Source: Pogona vitticeps
Taxonomy: Eukaryota > Chordata > Lepidosauria > Squamata > Agamidae
Length of the DNA stretch: 64,000 nucleotides
Assembly: GCF_051106095.1 (NCBI RefSeq)
Contig: NC_135785.1
Coordinates: forward strand, 185,177,045 to 185,241,044
Direction of reading: 5' to 3'
Made by a program: the position numbers and the translations under genes. Numbering within the stretch: the stretch's first letter is position 1; every line of letters starts with the position of its first letter. Shown here in pieces: positions 11,362-22,274 of this stretch. The notes below the pieces were generated by a model. It was not told where the DNA came from and searched no databases. It saw only the letters and a program-made list of their open reading frames with translations.

Positions 11362-12500
11362 ATATTTGTGAAGATTCTCAGTCATCCAGGTGAGGTTATC
11401 TGGAAGCTGAGTTATAGCAACTGGACTTCTTTCTTATTAGGTTGAAATGTTTCACTACTCATCCAAGTAGCTACTTCAATCTGAGGAGAGCTGGTAGGAG
11501 ACCTCTGACATATCTTCCACATTGTTTTTACTTCCCCTTGGTCTGAATAGGCTCAAGGATGGACAAAGGATGGGTGGAGAAAGGAGAATGGGTGCAGGAG
11601 GACTGCCGAAGTGGGATTTTCAGTCACACACACACAACGGTCATTTGTCCATCTAACGAGCCTATTCAGACCAGGGGTAAGTTAAACCAATGTACCAACT
11701 CTCCTCAAACTGAAGAAGCTATTTGGATGATGATGATGAGTTTTATTAGTTTTATTATTATTTTTATTTATATGCCACATTTCTCCCAACAAGAGACCCA
11801 AAGTGGATCACGACATTAAAATCCACACAATTTGAAAACACAGTAAGTTAAATATTAAAAGACAGATTAAACAATATATGATTTAAAATACAATTAAAAG
11901 ATTAAAACATGAAAACATAAAAAAGATTAAAATAATCTGCTAAAATGAGGTTCGGGGATTCAGTTATAACTGTTAAAAGCCTGCCTGAAGAGATGGATCT
12001 TTATCTCTTTTTTTCCAGAAGGATAACAGGGAAGGGGCCATCCTGATCTCCTTAGGGAGAGCATTCCATAGTCCAGGAGCTGCCACACAGAAGGCCCTCT
12101 CCCATGTCCCCATCAGCTGTGCTTGTGCTGGAAATGGGACCGAGAGGAGGGTTTCGTCTGCTGATCATAATCGCCGAGAAGGTGCATATAGGGAAATATG
12201 GTCCTTCAGGTAGCCTGGACCCAAGCTGTTTAGGGCTTTATAGGTAATGGCCAGCACTTTGAATTGGGCCCGGAAACGGACTGGTAGCCAATGCAGTTCT
12301 TGTAACAGGTGTGTTATATGCTCCCTGTAGCTGGCTCCAGTCAGTAGTTTGGCTGCAGAGTTTTGCACCAGCTGAAGTTTCCAAACCGTCTTCAAAGGCA
12401 GTCCCACATAGAGTGTGTTACAGTAATCCAAATGGGAGTAGTGAGACATTTCAACCTAATAAGAAAGAAGTCCAGTTGCTATGACTCAACTTTCAGACTA
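11362..12500. mobile_element. Foldback element, probably a Penelope-like fragment, split by an L2
   Basis: The left arm (11376-11568) contains, in reverse complement, the same sequence as the right arm (11644-11726 plus 12438-12500). Shared strings include CAACTGGACTTCTTTCTTA and, near the centre, GGTCTGAATAGGCTC. The loop is about 75 bases. The decamer CCCCTACAAT flanks the whole unit exactly (11352-11361 and 12501-12510), so it went in as one piece. The GAAGAAGCTACTTGGATGAG-type text resembles the 3' part of vertebrate Penelope-like elements, which often insert as inverted pairs. A MULE-type transposon with a long TIR is the alternative, since it too gives 9-10 bp duplications. Confidence 0.6.
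11727..12437 (-). mobile_element. L2 LINE fragment inserted in the foldback arm
   Basis: On the minus strand this is the 3' part of an L2-type LINE. A 94-residue open stretch (12165-12449) reads [12 protein letters not shown], then [24 protein letters not shown] and [19 protein letters not shown], all typical of the C-terminal RT/thumb region of L2. The tail at the left ends in (TTTTATTA)n, the antisense of an A/T-rich 3' end. It is 5' truncated. The endonuclease and RT palm are absent, so it is dead. Confidence 0.85.
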
Positions 12501-12510
12501 CCCCTACAAT

Positions 12511-13129
12511 CTTCCCCACTGGAGAAGGAAGGGTGGCAGAACAATCTGATGGAAGGCTTTTTTTTAAAAAAAAAAATTGGTTCTGAGTGGTTCTCTGTGA
12601 GCTGAGGCAGATGAGAAGATGTCCAAATAAACTGTGATACAGGTGATTTGTCTGGTCATTTCTCCCCACCTGTCTTGGCCCTGAGAGGACCACTTAGAGC
12701 AAGTAGTTTTTAAGAAAAGAGAGAGACATGGGTGGCAACCGAGTGTTGTTGTTGTCACTACCACCTCAGAAGCACCCACCACCACTTCAGGCAGCTACTG
12801 CTGAAGGTGCATTTACCTTCCTGCTGCCCACTCCTGAAGAGGGAGATACCCAGCCCTATTGTGTGGGAGGCAAAAGTCCCTTTCCACCTTTCTTTGTGCA
12901 CTGCAGCTGGACAAGGAAAGGGTGTTAACAAAAAACCCTAAAAAAACCACCCCACTACCAGAGAGGAGGTTTGGATCTCTTCCTCTCTGGGTCTAGGATG
13001 TGTAGAAGTATTGGAGAGCTTCCCTTGGTGGCAGGTCTCCGGAGCTGGAGGGACAGCATGAAGTAGATAGACATTTTGTACCTCAGAGGTCTGCCACATA
13101 AGGTAACTGCCTCCATTTTATCTAATCTA
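12511..13129. other. No gene or recognised repeat
   Basis: A G/C-rich patch at 12720-12960 gives short overlapping frames with no family features. Confidence 0.45.
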
Positions 13130-13345
13130 AGTGCAGGGCTGGCTCTGTTTCTTCCAATGAGTTCAATGTGGTGTACATGGTTCTGCTCCTCTTTAATTTA
13201 TCCTGGCAGCAACCCTCAGAGGTAGATCAAGCTGAAAGGTAGGGTCAGGTGTGACTAGCCCAGTGACTTTCCTGCCTGGGTTAAGATTTTAACGTAGGTC
13301 TCCTGAGTCCTAGTCCAACATGTTAGCAAATACACCACACTGATT
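13130..13345 (-). mobile_element. Old tRNA-derived SINE (MIR-like)
   Basis: On the minus strand the head CAGTGTGGTGTATTTGCTAA and GTTGGACTAGGACTCAGGAG is followed by a core with GGGCTAGTCACACC and CCTCTGAGGGTTGCTG, the usual landmarks of this amniote SINE group. It is diverged and without a clear target duplication. Confidence 0.5.
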
Positions 13346-13384
13346 ACTGTCAGTGCCACTGTTATTACTTTTAATGTAGACCTC

Positions 13385-13540
13385 CAAGGGAGGATTTGAT
13401 TTAAATTCATGATTAAATTTTTTTAAAATTTAAAAATCTGATTTTGACTATTTAAATCAAGAAAATCTTTTTGAAGTTTAGATTGTGATTTAGATCAATT
13501 TGATTTTTTTAAAAAAAAATATTGATTTTTATCCACCCTG
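13385..13540. mobile_element. Short AT-rich MITE with GGATTTGATTTAAAT interior
   Basis: The ends CAAGGGAGGATTTGATTT and, inverted, GATTTTTATCCACCCTG are imperfect inverted repeats. The interior is made of GATTTAAATC-type strings. It resembles a widespread vertebrate MITE with GGGTGGATAAAAATC ends. Target duplication is not clear. Confidence 0.55.
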
Positions 13541-14602
13541 ATAAAAAAGGCAGTCAAGGCAGCCTAGCGTTCCTCTTTACTAACATTACCTGTTTCTATG
13601 CTTATCCTAAAGCATTTTGATTACTTTGCAGGAAGCCATCAAAAATTGGTTTGCCATTTTGCTTCCTCTAAGATGAAGTTCAACAGATTTCCCAGAAGGC
13701 ACTCTACCTATGTTACTGAGAGCTGTACTGCAAATATTTGAAATTATATCAAACACTCACAGCATTCTTTTCTTCACAAAGCAAATACATGTGTTTTGAA
13801 ATAATACAATAGCAACCTCTTTCAGTTACGTATAGGAAGTATAGCACTGCTCTTCCCTTAGGTTAAGATTGTTATTTTTGGATTTCACATCACCTTACAT
13901 GACCACATTAAGGGCATGTGCTATCACTGCACAAAAAGCACAGAGAGAGCAGGGAAACTCTGATGAGCCAGATTGTCTCTTATGGAATCTGTATAGAGCC
14001 AAATTATGCATTTAAAAGCTGGCATTATCTGTGATGGTATACACAGAGTGGGAAGGTGTGGAAGAAGGACAGTATTTAGACTATACTCTTCCATTGAGGA
14101 AAATACTAACAACAAAATCTTGAAGGAGACACCCTGCAAGGTGATAGATTCACTTCAGACTTTTTTATATTACAGAGGCTTAATCAGAGCTAAAAGTCAG
14201 TGGAAAGCAACAAAATAGTAACTGGAATAATTAGAGTCATATACCCAGACCTAGCAGAACTGAAGATGGAAGCAGTGGACTGGCCCTGAGGCAAAAAAAA
14301 AGAAACAAAGAAAAGAAAGAAAGAAAAGAAAAGAAAAGAAAAGAGAAAAGAAAAGAAAGTTAGAAGATGCAGCAAGCACAGAGACCTGAGGAAGACATGT
14401 CGATACATTTTATGCCCTTATGTAGTGGTATAGTGGAGCCAGGGCTGGCAGGGTCGACGCTCCAGGAATTTCTGAAAACAAGGGACCATGAGATGCTCTG
14501 TCACCCCTCTCAGGCTTTCCCATCCGTTCTGTGTCTAGCTACAACCATCACAGTAACTGGGTGAGAAATAGATTTTTCCTGAGAACATTAAATTGTTGCA
14601 TG
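13541..14602. other. No gene; one GAAA microsatellite
   Basis: Apart from the purine array at 14288-14358 nothing is recognised. Confidence 0.45.
14288..14358 (+). repeat. (GAAA)n purine microsatellite
   Basis: An unbroken purine run of GAAA/GAAAA units except for one C, about 70 bases. The minus-strand frame rich in F and S is its translation. Confidence 0.9.
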
Positions 14603-14617
14603 CTATTCCTGCTGTAA

Positions 14618-14962
14618 GGGACGTGGTGGCACTGTGGGCTAAACCGCAGAAGCCTGTGCTGCAGGGTCAGAAGACCAAGCAGTCGTAAGACCGAATCCAC
14701 GCGACGGAGTGAGTTCCCGTCGCTTGTCCCAGCTCCTGTCAACCTAGCGGTTCGAAAGCATGTAAATGCGAGTAGATAAATAGGGACCACCTCGGTGGGA
14801 AGGTAACAGCATTCCGTGTCTAAGTCGCACTGGCCATGTGACCACGGAAGATTGTCTTTGGACAAAAACGCTGGCTCTATGGCTTGGAAACGGGGATAAG
14901 CACTGCCCCCTAGAGTCGAACACGACTGGACAAAAATCGTCAAGGGGAACCTTTACCTTTAC
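14618..14962 (+). mobile_element. Sauria SINE
   Basis: This full-length copy starts GGGACGTGGTGGCACTG with an A-box-like tRNA head and carries GACCGAATCCACGC as a B-box-like segment. It ends GGGGAACCTTTACCTTTACC. The 15-base flanks beginning CTATTCCTG (14603-14617 and 14963-14977) differ at one position, so it is a clean retroposition event. The 131-residue minus-strand frame here is translated SINE. Confidence 0.9.
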
Positions 14963-14977
14963 CTATTCCTGATGTAA

Positions 14978-15490
14978 TGCAAAGTATTTGAGGGTGGGCT
15001 CTGTTGAACTGTCAAATTAAGAGCCATTAGTTTTAAAAGACCTGTTCCTCCTTTGTGATATGGACCAATCCAGTGACCTTTGTTTTTAAATCTCCTAGGG
15101 AGATGGTAATTAGGGTGATTGTCATGATGAGCATCTTTGCTTCTAAATTTATCATCCTATCACTACCCATATAAACAGATGCTAATGTGGTTCCAGCCAA
15201 CCTAGAAGGGAGAGGATGCTGCCAATTAAGAAGGCAACACCCCCCTCGGGGATCTTGCTGGAGTGCAACTGCATAGAATCCACAATAAAGGTTCATTTCC
15301 TTTTGTTCTTGGCTTAATGTCTCTTTTTCAACGGAGCGCACAAAAGCACACTCTTACAGATCATAACATGCACCTATAAACACACTAGATCCTGATGTCC
15401 TGATATTGCCAATCAAACATATGTGCCTGTTCAGGAACTCTCCCTGCCATTAACTTGCCCAAAACGTTTTCATGGGAAATCACACATAGC
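14978..15490. other. No gene or recognised repeat
   Basis: Nothing recognised. Confidence 0.45.
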
Positions 15491-15540
15491 CGTGTGTGTG
15501 CGTGCATGCGCGCGTGCGCACGCACACGCACGCATGCACA
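15491..15540. repeat. 50-bp strictly alternating pyrimidine-purine tract (Z-DNA prone)
   Basis: Every step from 15491 to 15540 alternates pyrimidine and purine. It mixes TG, CG and CA steps and is nearly self-complementary about its centre (GCGTGCGCACGC). Such tracts favour Z-DNA or cruciform formation. Confidence 0.9.
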
Positions 15541-17760
15541 ATCCATCAGCTCCAGTTATCCAGTATGGTTGAATTACCTGACATCCTGTTCAAATGAAAC
15601 CAATGCTTGTGTTATATTAATTTTTATATTTATAGAATGCTGTTCAGGGTTTCCACTGCAAGATAATGAATGAGGTCTCCAAAGTCTATTTCTCTTACAC
15701 ATTTGCTCTCCACAGGAAAAGAAAGAAAGAAGACATCTAAATGGCATAACCATTCCTTGTTCCATAGAATGTGGCTTGTTTTTTTTTTTTTTAATGAGTG
15801 GAGGCTCATCGTGGTAATAAGTACTAGCTTCCTGAAATTTATCTTAGCTTCTGCCACTGCCACAATCTGCAGAATCTGTGTGCACATTACTGAAACCTGA
15901 ACAAGTGAACCCTGGGAGGGACCTTTCTGGGCTTGGGCAACTGTCAATCTATCTAGCACTAACCAATTGCGCTGAAAGCAGCCATGTTTGTCCATTTTCT
16001 GTTTTGTTGTTCACAAGTGTAAGCAAAGAAAATGGTTGTTATTCTTTCTACTACTAATGTGTCAGAGTGAATCATTGAGGCTTTAAGTGCCAGTTAATGA
16101 TCTACTCTGGGGATCTTGAAGCTATTCCGTTCTGTGAATCCCTGCACTTCTGCAGCACAGCTAGAGGAATTTAACAAAAAATTCAAAATTATGCAATAGA
16201 TCCACCATGTGGACACGAGGTATGTCCCACAGATATCCTGAAGCAGTTTAGCCTCCTTTCCCCCCCCTCTTCTTGATATTAAGGGTTGGGTTTTTGCTCT
16301 GGGCCTTCCAGATCCCCAAGCCTAGTCAAATTTTCCTTTCCTGCCATCTCTTCAACACTGGAGCTCTGGATGGGCAATTCAGATGTGGTTGGTTTCTGCC
16401 TTTTGTTTGTATAATTCAGCAGTCTGTCTCCTTTCTTAGCATATTGATTTTAATTTCGCTTAATGGCAGCTCATTACATAAACAAATAAAGCTTCCCAGA
16501 GTCTTAAAAACAGAGTCCTTAACAAACAAAACTGTCAGCTCATGCTCCTGTTTTAAAATGCAGAATTGTTCATGTGGACTTGAGGTACCGCTATGAACTA
16601 TTTTTCTAAGAAGCAGAACGTTTTTGAATAAAGTTTTGACCTATGTTTATTTTTAAAAGAACCATGTGAGGTTTTTAAAAAGGAAAATGAGATCAGAAGC
16701 TAGTGAACTCTATCCACTGTGAAAGTTTGTGTTTTTACAGATTGGAAATGCATCCAATATGAATGAGTTAAATATATATATAGGAAAAGCAAATAGAATC
16801 ACTTTGCATTCTTGGTTTCCTTCCAATATAAGTCCCAACTATTAATAGTTAGGGCTCTATCCTGCAATCTGTAGTATGGCCATTTTGCTTTTTCAGCAGA
16901 ATCCCATTGTGCAAAGAGTTGAAAAAAAATATTAGCAAATGGTAACACATCCCCAAATCTTTATAAAACCAGATTCAGCCTGAAAGAAGCCTTTCCCTGC
17001 CCCTTCCACCCACCCATCAGATGACAGGAATGACCGTGGAGCTCAGCTACAGCTGGATTTTTGTGCTGTCCTTACTAGCCATGAAACTTTCCAGGCTCAA
17101 ACATTATGGAATGAAAGATTAGCAGAAAGTGTAGTTGAGCTAATCTGTAGCAGAAACAAAGTGAAGATGAAAAAATTCCCACAGCTATTCCTGCTCTCAT
17201 GAACCCACACCACTTATTCAACCACACCCAAGAGTCTACATATTCAATTAACTGTGGTTGAAGAACTGTATGGCAAAGACTCTCCTTTCCATGACATCAC
17301 TGCTTCTGATGGGTATGCTTGTGTTTCAGGCACTCGTTCTCTTAGCCAACAAGCAACGCCTCGGTTTCCTTTCCAGCATTTTGTTGTAATCAGCCCTCCA
17401 CAATTTCTGCTAACACAGGTCATTCCTATGTTATACCATGGTTTTCCTAAGATGGTACAGAAATAAGCTTGGAAAAGCATGGCCATTGGTATGGGAAGCT
17501 GTAAGCCAAAAAAGTAATATTTTGAAACTGGGACAGTGCTTAAATATGAGGCAGAACTTCGGTTCTTGTTCACCCAATTTCGATTTGTCTATGAATACCT
17601 ACAGTTGTCCTACTCCCCAGTCTTTTTCAAAAACTTTTTGACTCCACCCCCAAGGTCCCATGATGCATGTACCATGAGAAAGAAAAATCATTGTGTATCC
17701 ACTAAAGTAGTTCAATCATTCTTTGGATGTTGGCCAAATTGTGGAATGATATCCTGTTTT
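15541..17760. other. No gene or recognised repeat
   Basis: A 2.2-kb stretch with frames of up to 121 residues, none with recognisable domains or splice-flanked structure. Confidence 0.45.
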
Positions 17761-18130
17761 AGGCTGGGCAGATTCCAGAGGCAAGGTCCAGGCATTCCAA
17801 GACTTCAGCTGCCAGGGACCAAGGAAAGACATGTGATCCAGGCAAGGACAGTCCGAAGACCAGCCTAAAGGCAACCCAGAAACCAGGAGCAGCTAAACCA
17901 GACAAGAATAATGTAAACCAATCCAAGAACAGAGGCAAAGCCTCTCCAGGTTCAAGCATGAGGAGAGTCCATCTGAACAGGCCTGAACAAAAGGGTCGCT
18001 AAAGCTTGGAATCAATGTTGTTTCCAGCAATCATTTTTGCCCACAACTGAGTGTCAAAGTGTTGAATAGGAGTTCCCCAACACCACTGCCCTTCACAAAG
18101 TGACACCATGCAAGAGGAAATCCCAGAGGC
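17761..18130. mobile_element. Possible degraded LTR
   Basis: This CAG/CCAGG-rich block contrasts with its AT-rich surroundings and resembles the minus-strand text of squamate Gypsy-type LTRs (compare 53120-53604). No TG/CA ends or duplication could be fixed. A fossil at best; low confidence. Confidence 0.25.
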
Positions 18131-18344
18131 TGACTCCTTTTTTTATCAGTTAACCACTTCTCGCCCAAACACAAATTAATTTATTTATTTATTTATTTGA
18201 TTTAGATCCCACCCATCTGGTATATTCTACCACTCTGGGCGGCTTACAACATATCATAAAGAATTAAAAGCATAAAGCATTAGCATACAACAGTAACAAA
18301 TAGTGCCGGAATGTAATAAATAATAAATAGCAAAGGAAAAGAAA

Positions 18345-19043
18345 TCAGAAATTGACAGGAGGGAAGGCCTGAGTGTACATCCATGTTTTCAGCTGGTGTT
18401 TGAAAGTACCCAGCGTAGAGGCCTCGCGAATCTCTGGAGGGAGATTGTTCCAAAGGTGAGGAGCCACCGCCGAGAAGGCCTGGCTTCGTTTCTTTTCCCG
18501 CCGGGCCTCCCTCAGCGTCAGGCTCCTCAGCCTCACCTCCTGACTCACGTGGGTAATCCGAGTAGATCTTGGTGGGAGCAGGCGCTCCGCCAGGTATCGA
18601 GGTCCTAAACCGTTTAGGGCCTTATAGGTGAGCATTAGAACTTTGAAGTCAATGCAGAAACAGATGGGCAGCCAATGCAGCTCAGCCAGAACAGGAGAAA
18701 TATGTTGGTGTTTTCTCACTCCGGTAAGGAGTCTGGCCACTGCATTCTGCACCACCTGAAGTTTCCGCATCAGCCTCAAAGGCAGCCCCACGTAGAGCGT
18801 GTTACAGTGGTCTAATCTCGAGATTATGAGCTCATGTACCACGGTAGTGAGCGCCCCCGTATCAAGGTAGGGCCGCAGCCTGGCAATCCGCCAGAGGTGG
18901 AAAAAGACAGTGCGAACTACCGACGCCACCTGGATTTCCATGGTGAGCGTCAGGTCCAGATGTACCCCCAGGCTGCGAACGCCATTCTTAGCAGCCAGGG
19001 TCACACACACCCCCAAATGTGAGAGAGCCACCCAGGCCACCAA
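18345..19043 (-). pseudogene. L2 ORF2 C-terminal region (232 residues open)
   Basis: This frame encodes the post-palm part of an L2 reverse transcriptase. In order it reads NGVRSLGVHLDLTLTM, then [63 protein letters not shown] and AFSAVAPHLWNNLPPEIREA, ending near QAFPPVNF before the 3' untranslated tail. These blocks are diagnostic of the L2 clade. No start codon is real; the first Met merely follows an upstream break. In life the protein copied its own RNA at a nicked target site. This copy is inactive. Confidence 0.85.
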
Positions 19044-19183
19044 CTCTAGGGGTGCCCACCCTCAGAACTTCTTGTCCGGATTGAGCCTCAGCCCATTTTC
19101 CTGAATCCACTGCAGTACGGCCCCCAGGCAGCGCTGAAGGGACAGGACAGCATCACCTGCAGTTGGTGAAAAGAGATGTAGAG

Positions 19184-19750
19184 CTAGGTGTCATCAGCAT
19201 ACTGATGACACGAGGCTCCACACCCCCTGATGACCCCACCCAGCGGTCTCATATAGATGTTAAACAGCATTGGGGAGATAATCGACCCCTGTGGGACCCC
19301 ACAATTGAGATTCCACGGGGCCAAGACACTCTCCCCAAGCTGTACTCTCTGGGGTCGGTCCTCCAAGAAGGAATGGAGCCAGGCTAGCGCCAAGCCACCA
19401 ATTCCCAACTCGGAGAGCCTCCCCAGGAGGATACCGTGGTTGACGGTATCAAAGGCCGCCGAGATGTCGAGGAGGACCAACAGAGACACTTTGCCCCTGT
19501 CAGCTTCCCTCAGCAGGTCATCATACAGGGCAACCAATGCCATCTCTGTACCGTGGCGCGGCCTGAAGCCTGACTGGAATGGATCCAGGACATCTGTCTC
19601 ATCCAAGTGGGCCTGAAGCTGATCAGCCACCACCCTCTCAACCACTTTACTCATGAAAGAAACATTGGTGACAGGCCTATAATTACCAATCTCATCCGCA
19701 GCCATATTAAGTTTCTTTCTTATGGGCCTAATGAGAAACACCCTCTCCAT
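19184..19750 (-). pseudogene. L2 reverse transcriptase palm (188 residues open)
   Basis: The frame carries the RT core. NYRPVTNVSFMSKVVERVVA is the early fingers block, FQSGFRPRHGTEMAL follows, LLVLLDISAAFDTVNH is motif A with its catalytic Asp, NCGVPQGSIISPMLFNIYM is motif B, and QYADDT is motif C with both catalytic Asp residues. A TAG directly after YADDT stands where L2 relatives have a Gln codon, so the frame stops; coding potential then continues in frame. The first few residues come from the inverted duplicate next to it rather than from genuine L2 order. Confidence 0.88.
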
Positions 19751-19859
19751 TGTAGAGCTCAGCCAGCTCCCTGGTTTAACCAGGAGCTTCGAGCGATGAA
19801 GCGAATAAGGAGAAGGCTAGAGTGTAGATGGAGGAAGAACCCGACGGATCATAATTGGA
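19738..19859 (+). repeat. Inverted duplicate arm within L2 (arm 1)
   Basis: About 120 bases identical at roughly 95% by eye to the reverse complement of 20285-20406. It runs opposite to the surrounding L2 and encodes, on the plus strand, the same APWFNQELRAMKRIRRRLE block. It sits between the AWLIKAEN segment and the RT fingers, where it does not belong. Confidence 0.85.
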
Positions 19860-20228
19860 AAGACCCATTTATTATTGCTGTGGCCCATTCTGTTGTTTTC
19901 GGCTTTGATTAGCCAGGCTGGGCAAGGGTCAAGGGAGGAGGAGGTGGCTCGACAGCGATCAAGCACCTTGTCCATAGAATCAGGCGTTACAGGCTGAAAG
20001 GAGTCGAAAATCACCGGGCAAGGCGGAGTGCTGGACATCTCTGCTCGACTCACTGTATTCAAAAAAGGAGAGAGGTCCTGGTGGATGGCCTCCACTTTAG
20101 ATTTTTAAAAGGCTGCAAACTGGTCAGGTGAAAAACTAAGGGAGGCCAGTTCCGGATAGGTCGCGCACTATACGGAACAACTCCGCCTGCTGATTGGACG
20201 CTTCGCTTATCCGGTTAGCGAAGAATGA

Positions 20229-20555
20229 TCAACATGCAGCCTTTACCTTAGTTAGGTAAAGGTTAGTTGCAACCCTAACAGCTATCCAATTATAATCCGT
20301 CGGGTTCTTCCTCCATCTACGCTCTAGCCTTCTCCTTATTCGCTTCATCGCTCGAAGCTCCTGGTTAAACCAGGGAGCTGGCCGAGCTCTATGACAGAGA
20401 GGGTGTTTAGGCGTGATTGTGTCTATGGCCCTGGTGGCAGCGGCAGACCAGCTGTCAACCAGAGCGTCGACAGGAGCGCTAGCCAGGTCAGCTGTCACCC
20501 CTCTCATGACATCCTGGAATTCACCCGGATCCAGTAGTCTTCGAGGGCGGACCAT
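20229..20555 (-). pseudogene. L2 ORF2 linker between endonuclease and RT
   Basis: This frame has LASAPVDALVDSWSAAATRA, then APWFNQELRAMKRIRRRLER and WRKNPTDYNW, the basic linker that follows the endonuclease in L2 ORF2. The endonuclease itself is missing. The APWFNQELRAMKRIRRRLE block reappears inverted at 19738-19859. Confidence 0.75.
20285..20406 (-). repeat. Inverted duplicate arm within L2 (arm 2, native position)
   Basis: The partner of 19738-19859, in the normal L2 order and orientation. The spacer between arms is about 425 bases. Confidence 0.85.
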
Positions 20556-20612
20556 AGAAATAGGTCCCTGCTCCCTGCGAGGGGGAGAGCCACTGTGAGG
20601 TTACATTTCAAG

Positions 20613-20853
20613 GCTGGTACTCATCAAAGCTGTTTTTCAACAAGGGTGAAGGGCAGTGAGCAGAAGAGGGTATCCTGTAGACCATCTTGGCTGCTGCCAT
20701 TGATGCTGCCAACATTCAGGCTGCCCTTTGCTGTGTAGAGCTTGGCATCCTTTTTCCTGCTGGCAATGCAGGCACGATACTGTGCATCAATATTGGGCCA
20801 TTTCCAAGCTATTTGAATAATGGGTACAGAAGCACAATATCCCACATTCATAA
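20613..20853 (-). repeat. Unnamed dispersed repeat, copy B (empty hAT site)
   Basis: On the minus strand it carries a 75-residue open frame starting MNVGYCASVPIIQIAWKWPN and ending LPFTLVEKQL. Copy A at 4344 shares the start and much of the DNA. The octamer CTGTAGAC at 20675-20682 is the reverse complement of GTCTACAG, the site that copy A lost to a hAT-like insertion. The family is not recognised. Confidence 0.65.
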
Positions 20854-22266
20854 AACAGTTTAAAAAAAAAATTAAAGAATTGCATTCTCTGTGTGTTTAT
20901 GAAATGAGCACAAAGAGGTTTTAACTCAAGCCTCTGTAATTATTAACCTATGCTCTGGAATGTTGTGCTACGACTGCAGTAAATGGCAGTGTCTTTTTAA
21001 TACATGTACAGAACTTGATATCAGTTGGAAGTTTCCTGCCCATTCCAACTGAGCAATAAATTATGCCCTGACACATTAAATACTCAGGGGTTCAGTGATT
21101 AGTAAGCATGATGGATAGATGTTTCCTCCTGTATCAGAGAAGTCTGATACATCACTTCTGGAGTGGGAGAAAACTCTGGCACTCATAGTCAGTTTGTGGG
21201 CTTTCCAGAAGCAGCTGATGGTCCATTGCACAATGAAATCTGGACTTGATAGGCCTTTGTTGGTCTAATCAAGTATGGGTCTTATTTTATGACACTTAGT
21301 ATTTAAGTGCATTGTTTAGAAACATGCGCGTTATGTGTGCCTGCTGCTTGGTTTAGTTTCTATGTAACTTCCATGGTACGTTACTCACTTCCAAGCTCTC
21401 ACAACCTGAGACATACATATGTGTTTTCGAAAAGGTTGTCTACTCACAGCACAGAATATCACAGTGATGTAGAATAGCATAAAATGTGAGACAACATTAT
21501 TTCCCCACTTCTCAAGTGGCACCCACTGAAGCGGACCAAAAACAGGACAATTTGCAACAGCCCTGTTGCACTGCATGTTTCGTTCATATTATGAAGGGTA
21601 AAGGTGTGGTTGTTTTTAATGCAAGTTACTTGTCAACCATTAACAAGAACATACTGGGTGTGATTGTGAAATTCCTTTGAAAGGTCTCCTCTGTGTGATT
21701 ACTAATATAGGTCCGCTTGTTTCATAGAGACCTTCAAGTAACTACAGTATATATGAGTATCGCAATTCCATAACATTACTACATGTTCCACCAGTCTTTG
21801 CATGCATTCAGTTTGCGGTATCTATTACTAATATTTGTACCACTGTGTACAAGAAATCTGGATATACACAAGGTGGCTTCTTCTTTTCCTGTACTGTAAC
21901 TTCAGCAATGAGTATTAGGCAGTTTCTTGGCCTTGTGAGCCACCGAATAAGACAGAAGTAGCCCTATCATGTATATACAGTACTGTTCAAATCTACCATT
22001 TACAAAGAAAACTATGGAACAGTGGAAACTGAATAAAGTGCTAATGAAGTACTAAGCAGCATTCTGTTGAGACTATCTTCAACAGGAAGTGCAACGTACA
22101 ATGGCAAAATTCACAAAAGCTGCACAATTGAACATGAAGAAATTGTAAGACTTGCCACTCAGTGGAAGCTCACGAGGACTTGGAATTACGTCTTAGCCAC
22201 CATTTTTTAAAATAAGGACGGGGAAGAAGGGAAGTAATAGTATCGATTCAGATAACTGTCAAAGTT
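20854..22266. other. No gene or recognised repeat
   Basis: AT-rich; nothing recognised. Confidence 0.45.
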
Positions 22267-22274
22267 AAGATGAG

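Larger units (their letters stand above)
18178..20612 (-). mobile_element. L2 LINE, 2.4 kb, 5' truncated, with internal inverted duplication
   Basis: This minus-strand L2 has its A/T tail at the left: a (TTTA)n run, then the 3' end with CCACTCTGGGCGGCTTACAA. It holds most of the RT and the C-terminal region but no endonuclease, so it is 5' truncated within ORF2. A 120-base segment occurs twice in opposite orientation (19738-19859 and 20285-20406). Coding is interrupted by a stop just after YADDT and a few other breaks, but long stretches remain open, so the copy is moderately young. It lies next to dispersed repeat copy B. Confidence 0.9.

Noticed and set aside
14190-14408. Phe/Ser-rich minus-strand frame resembling a membrane protein
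   Set aside because: It is the antisense translation of the GAAA microsatellite.
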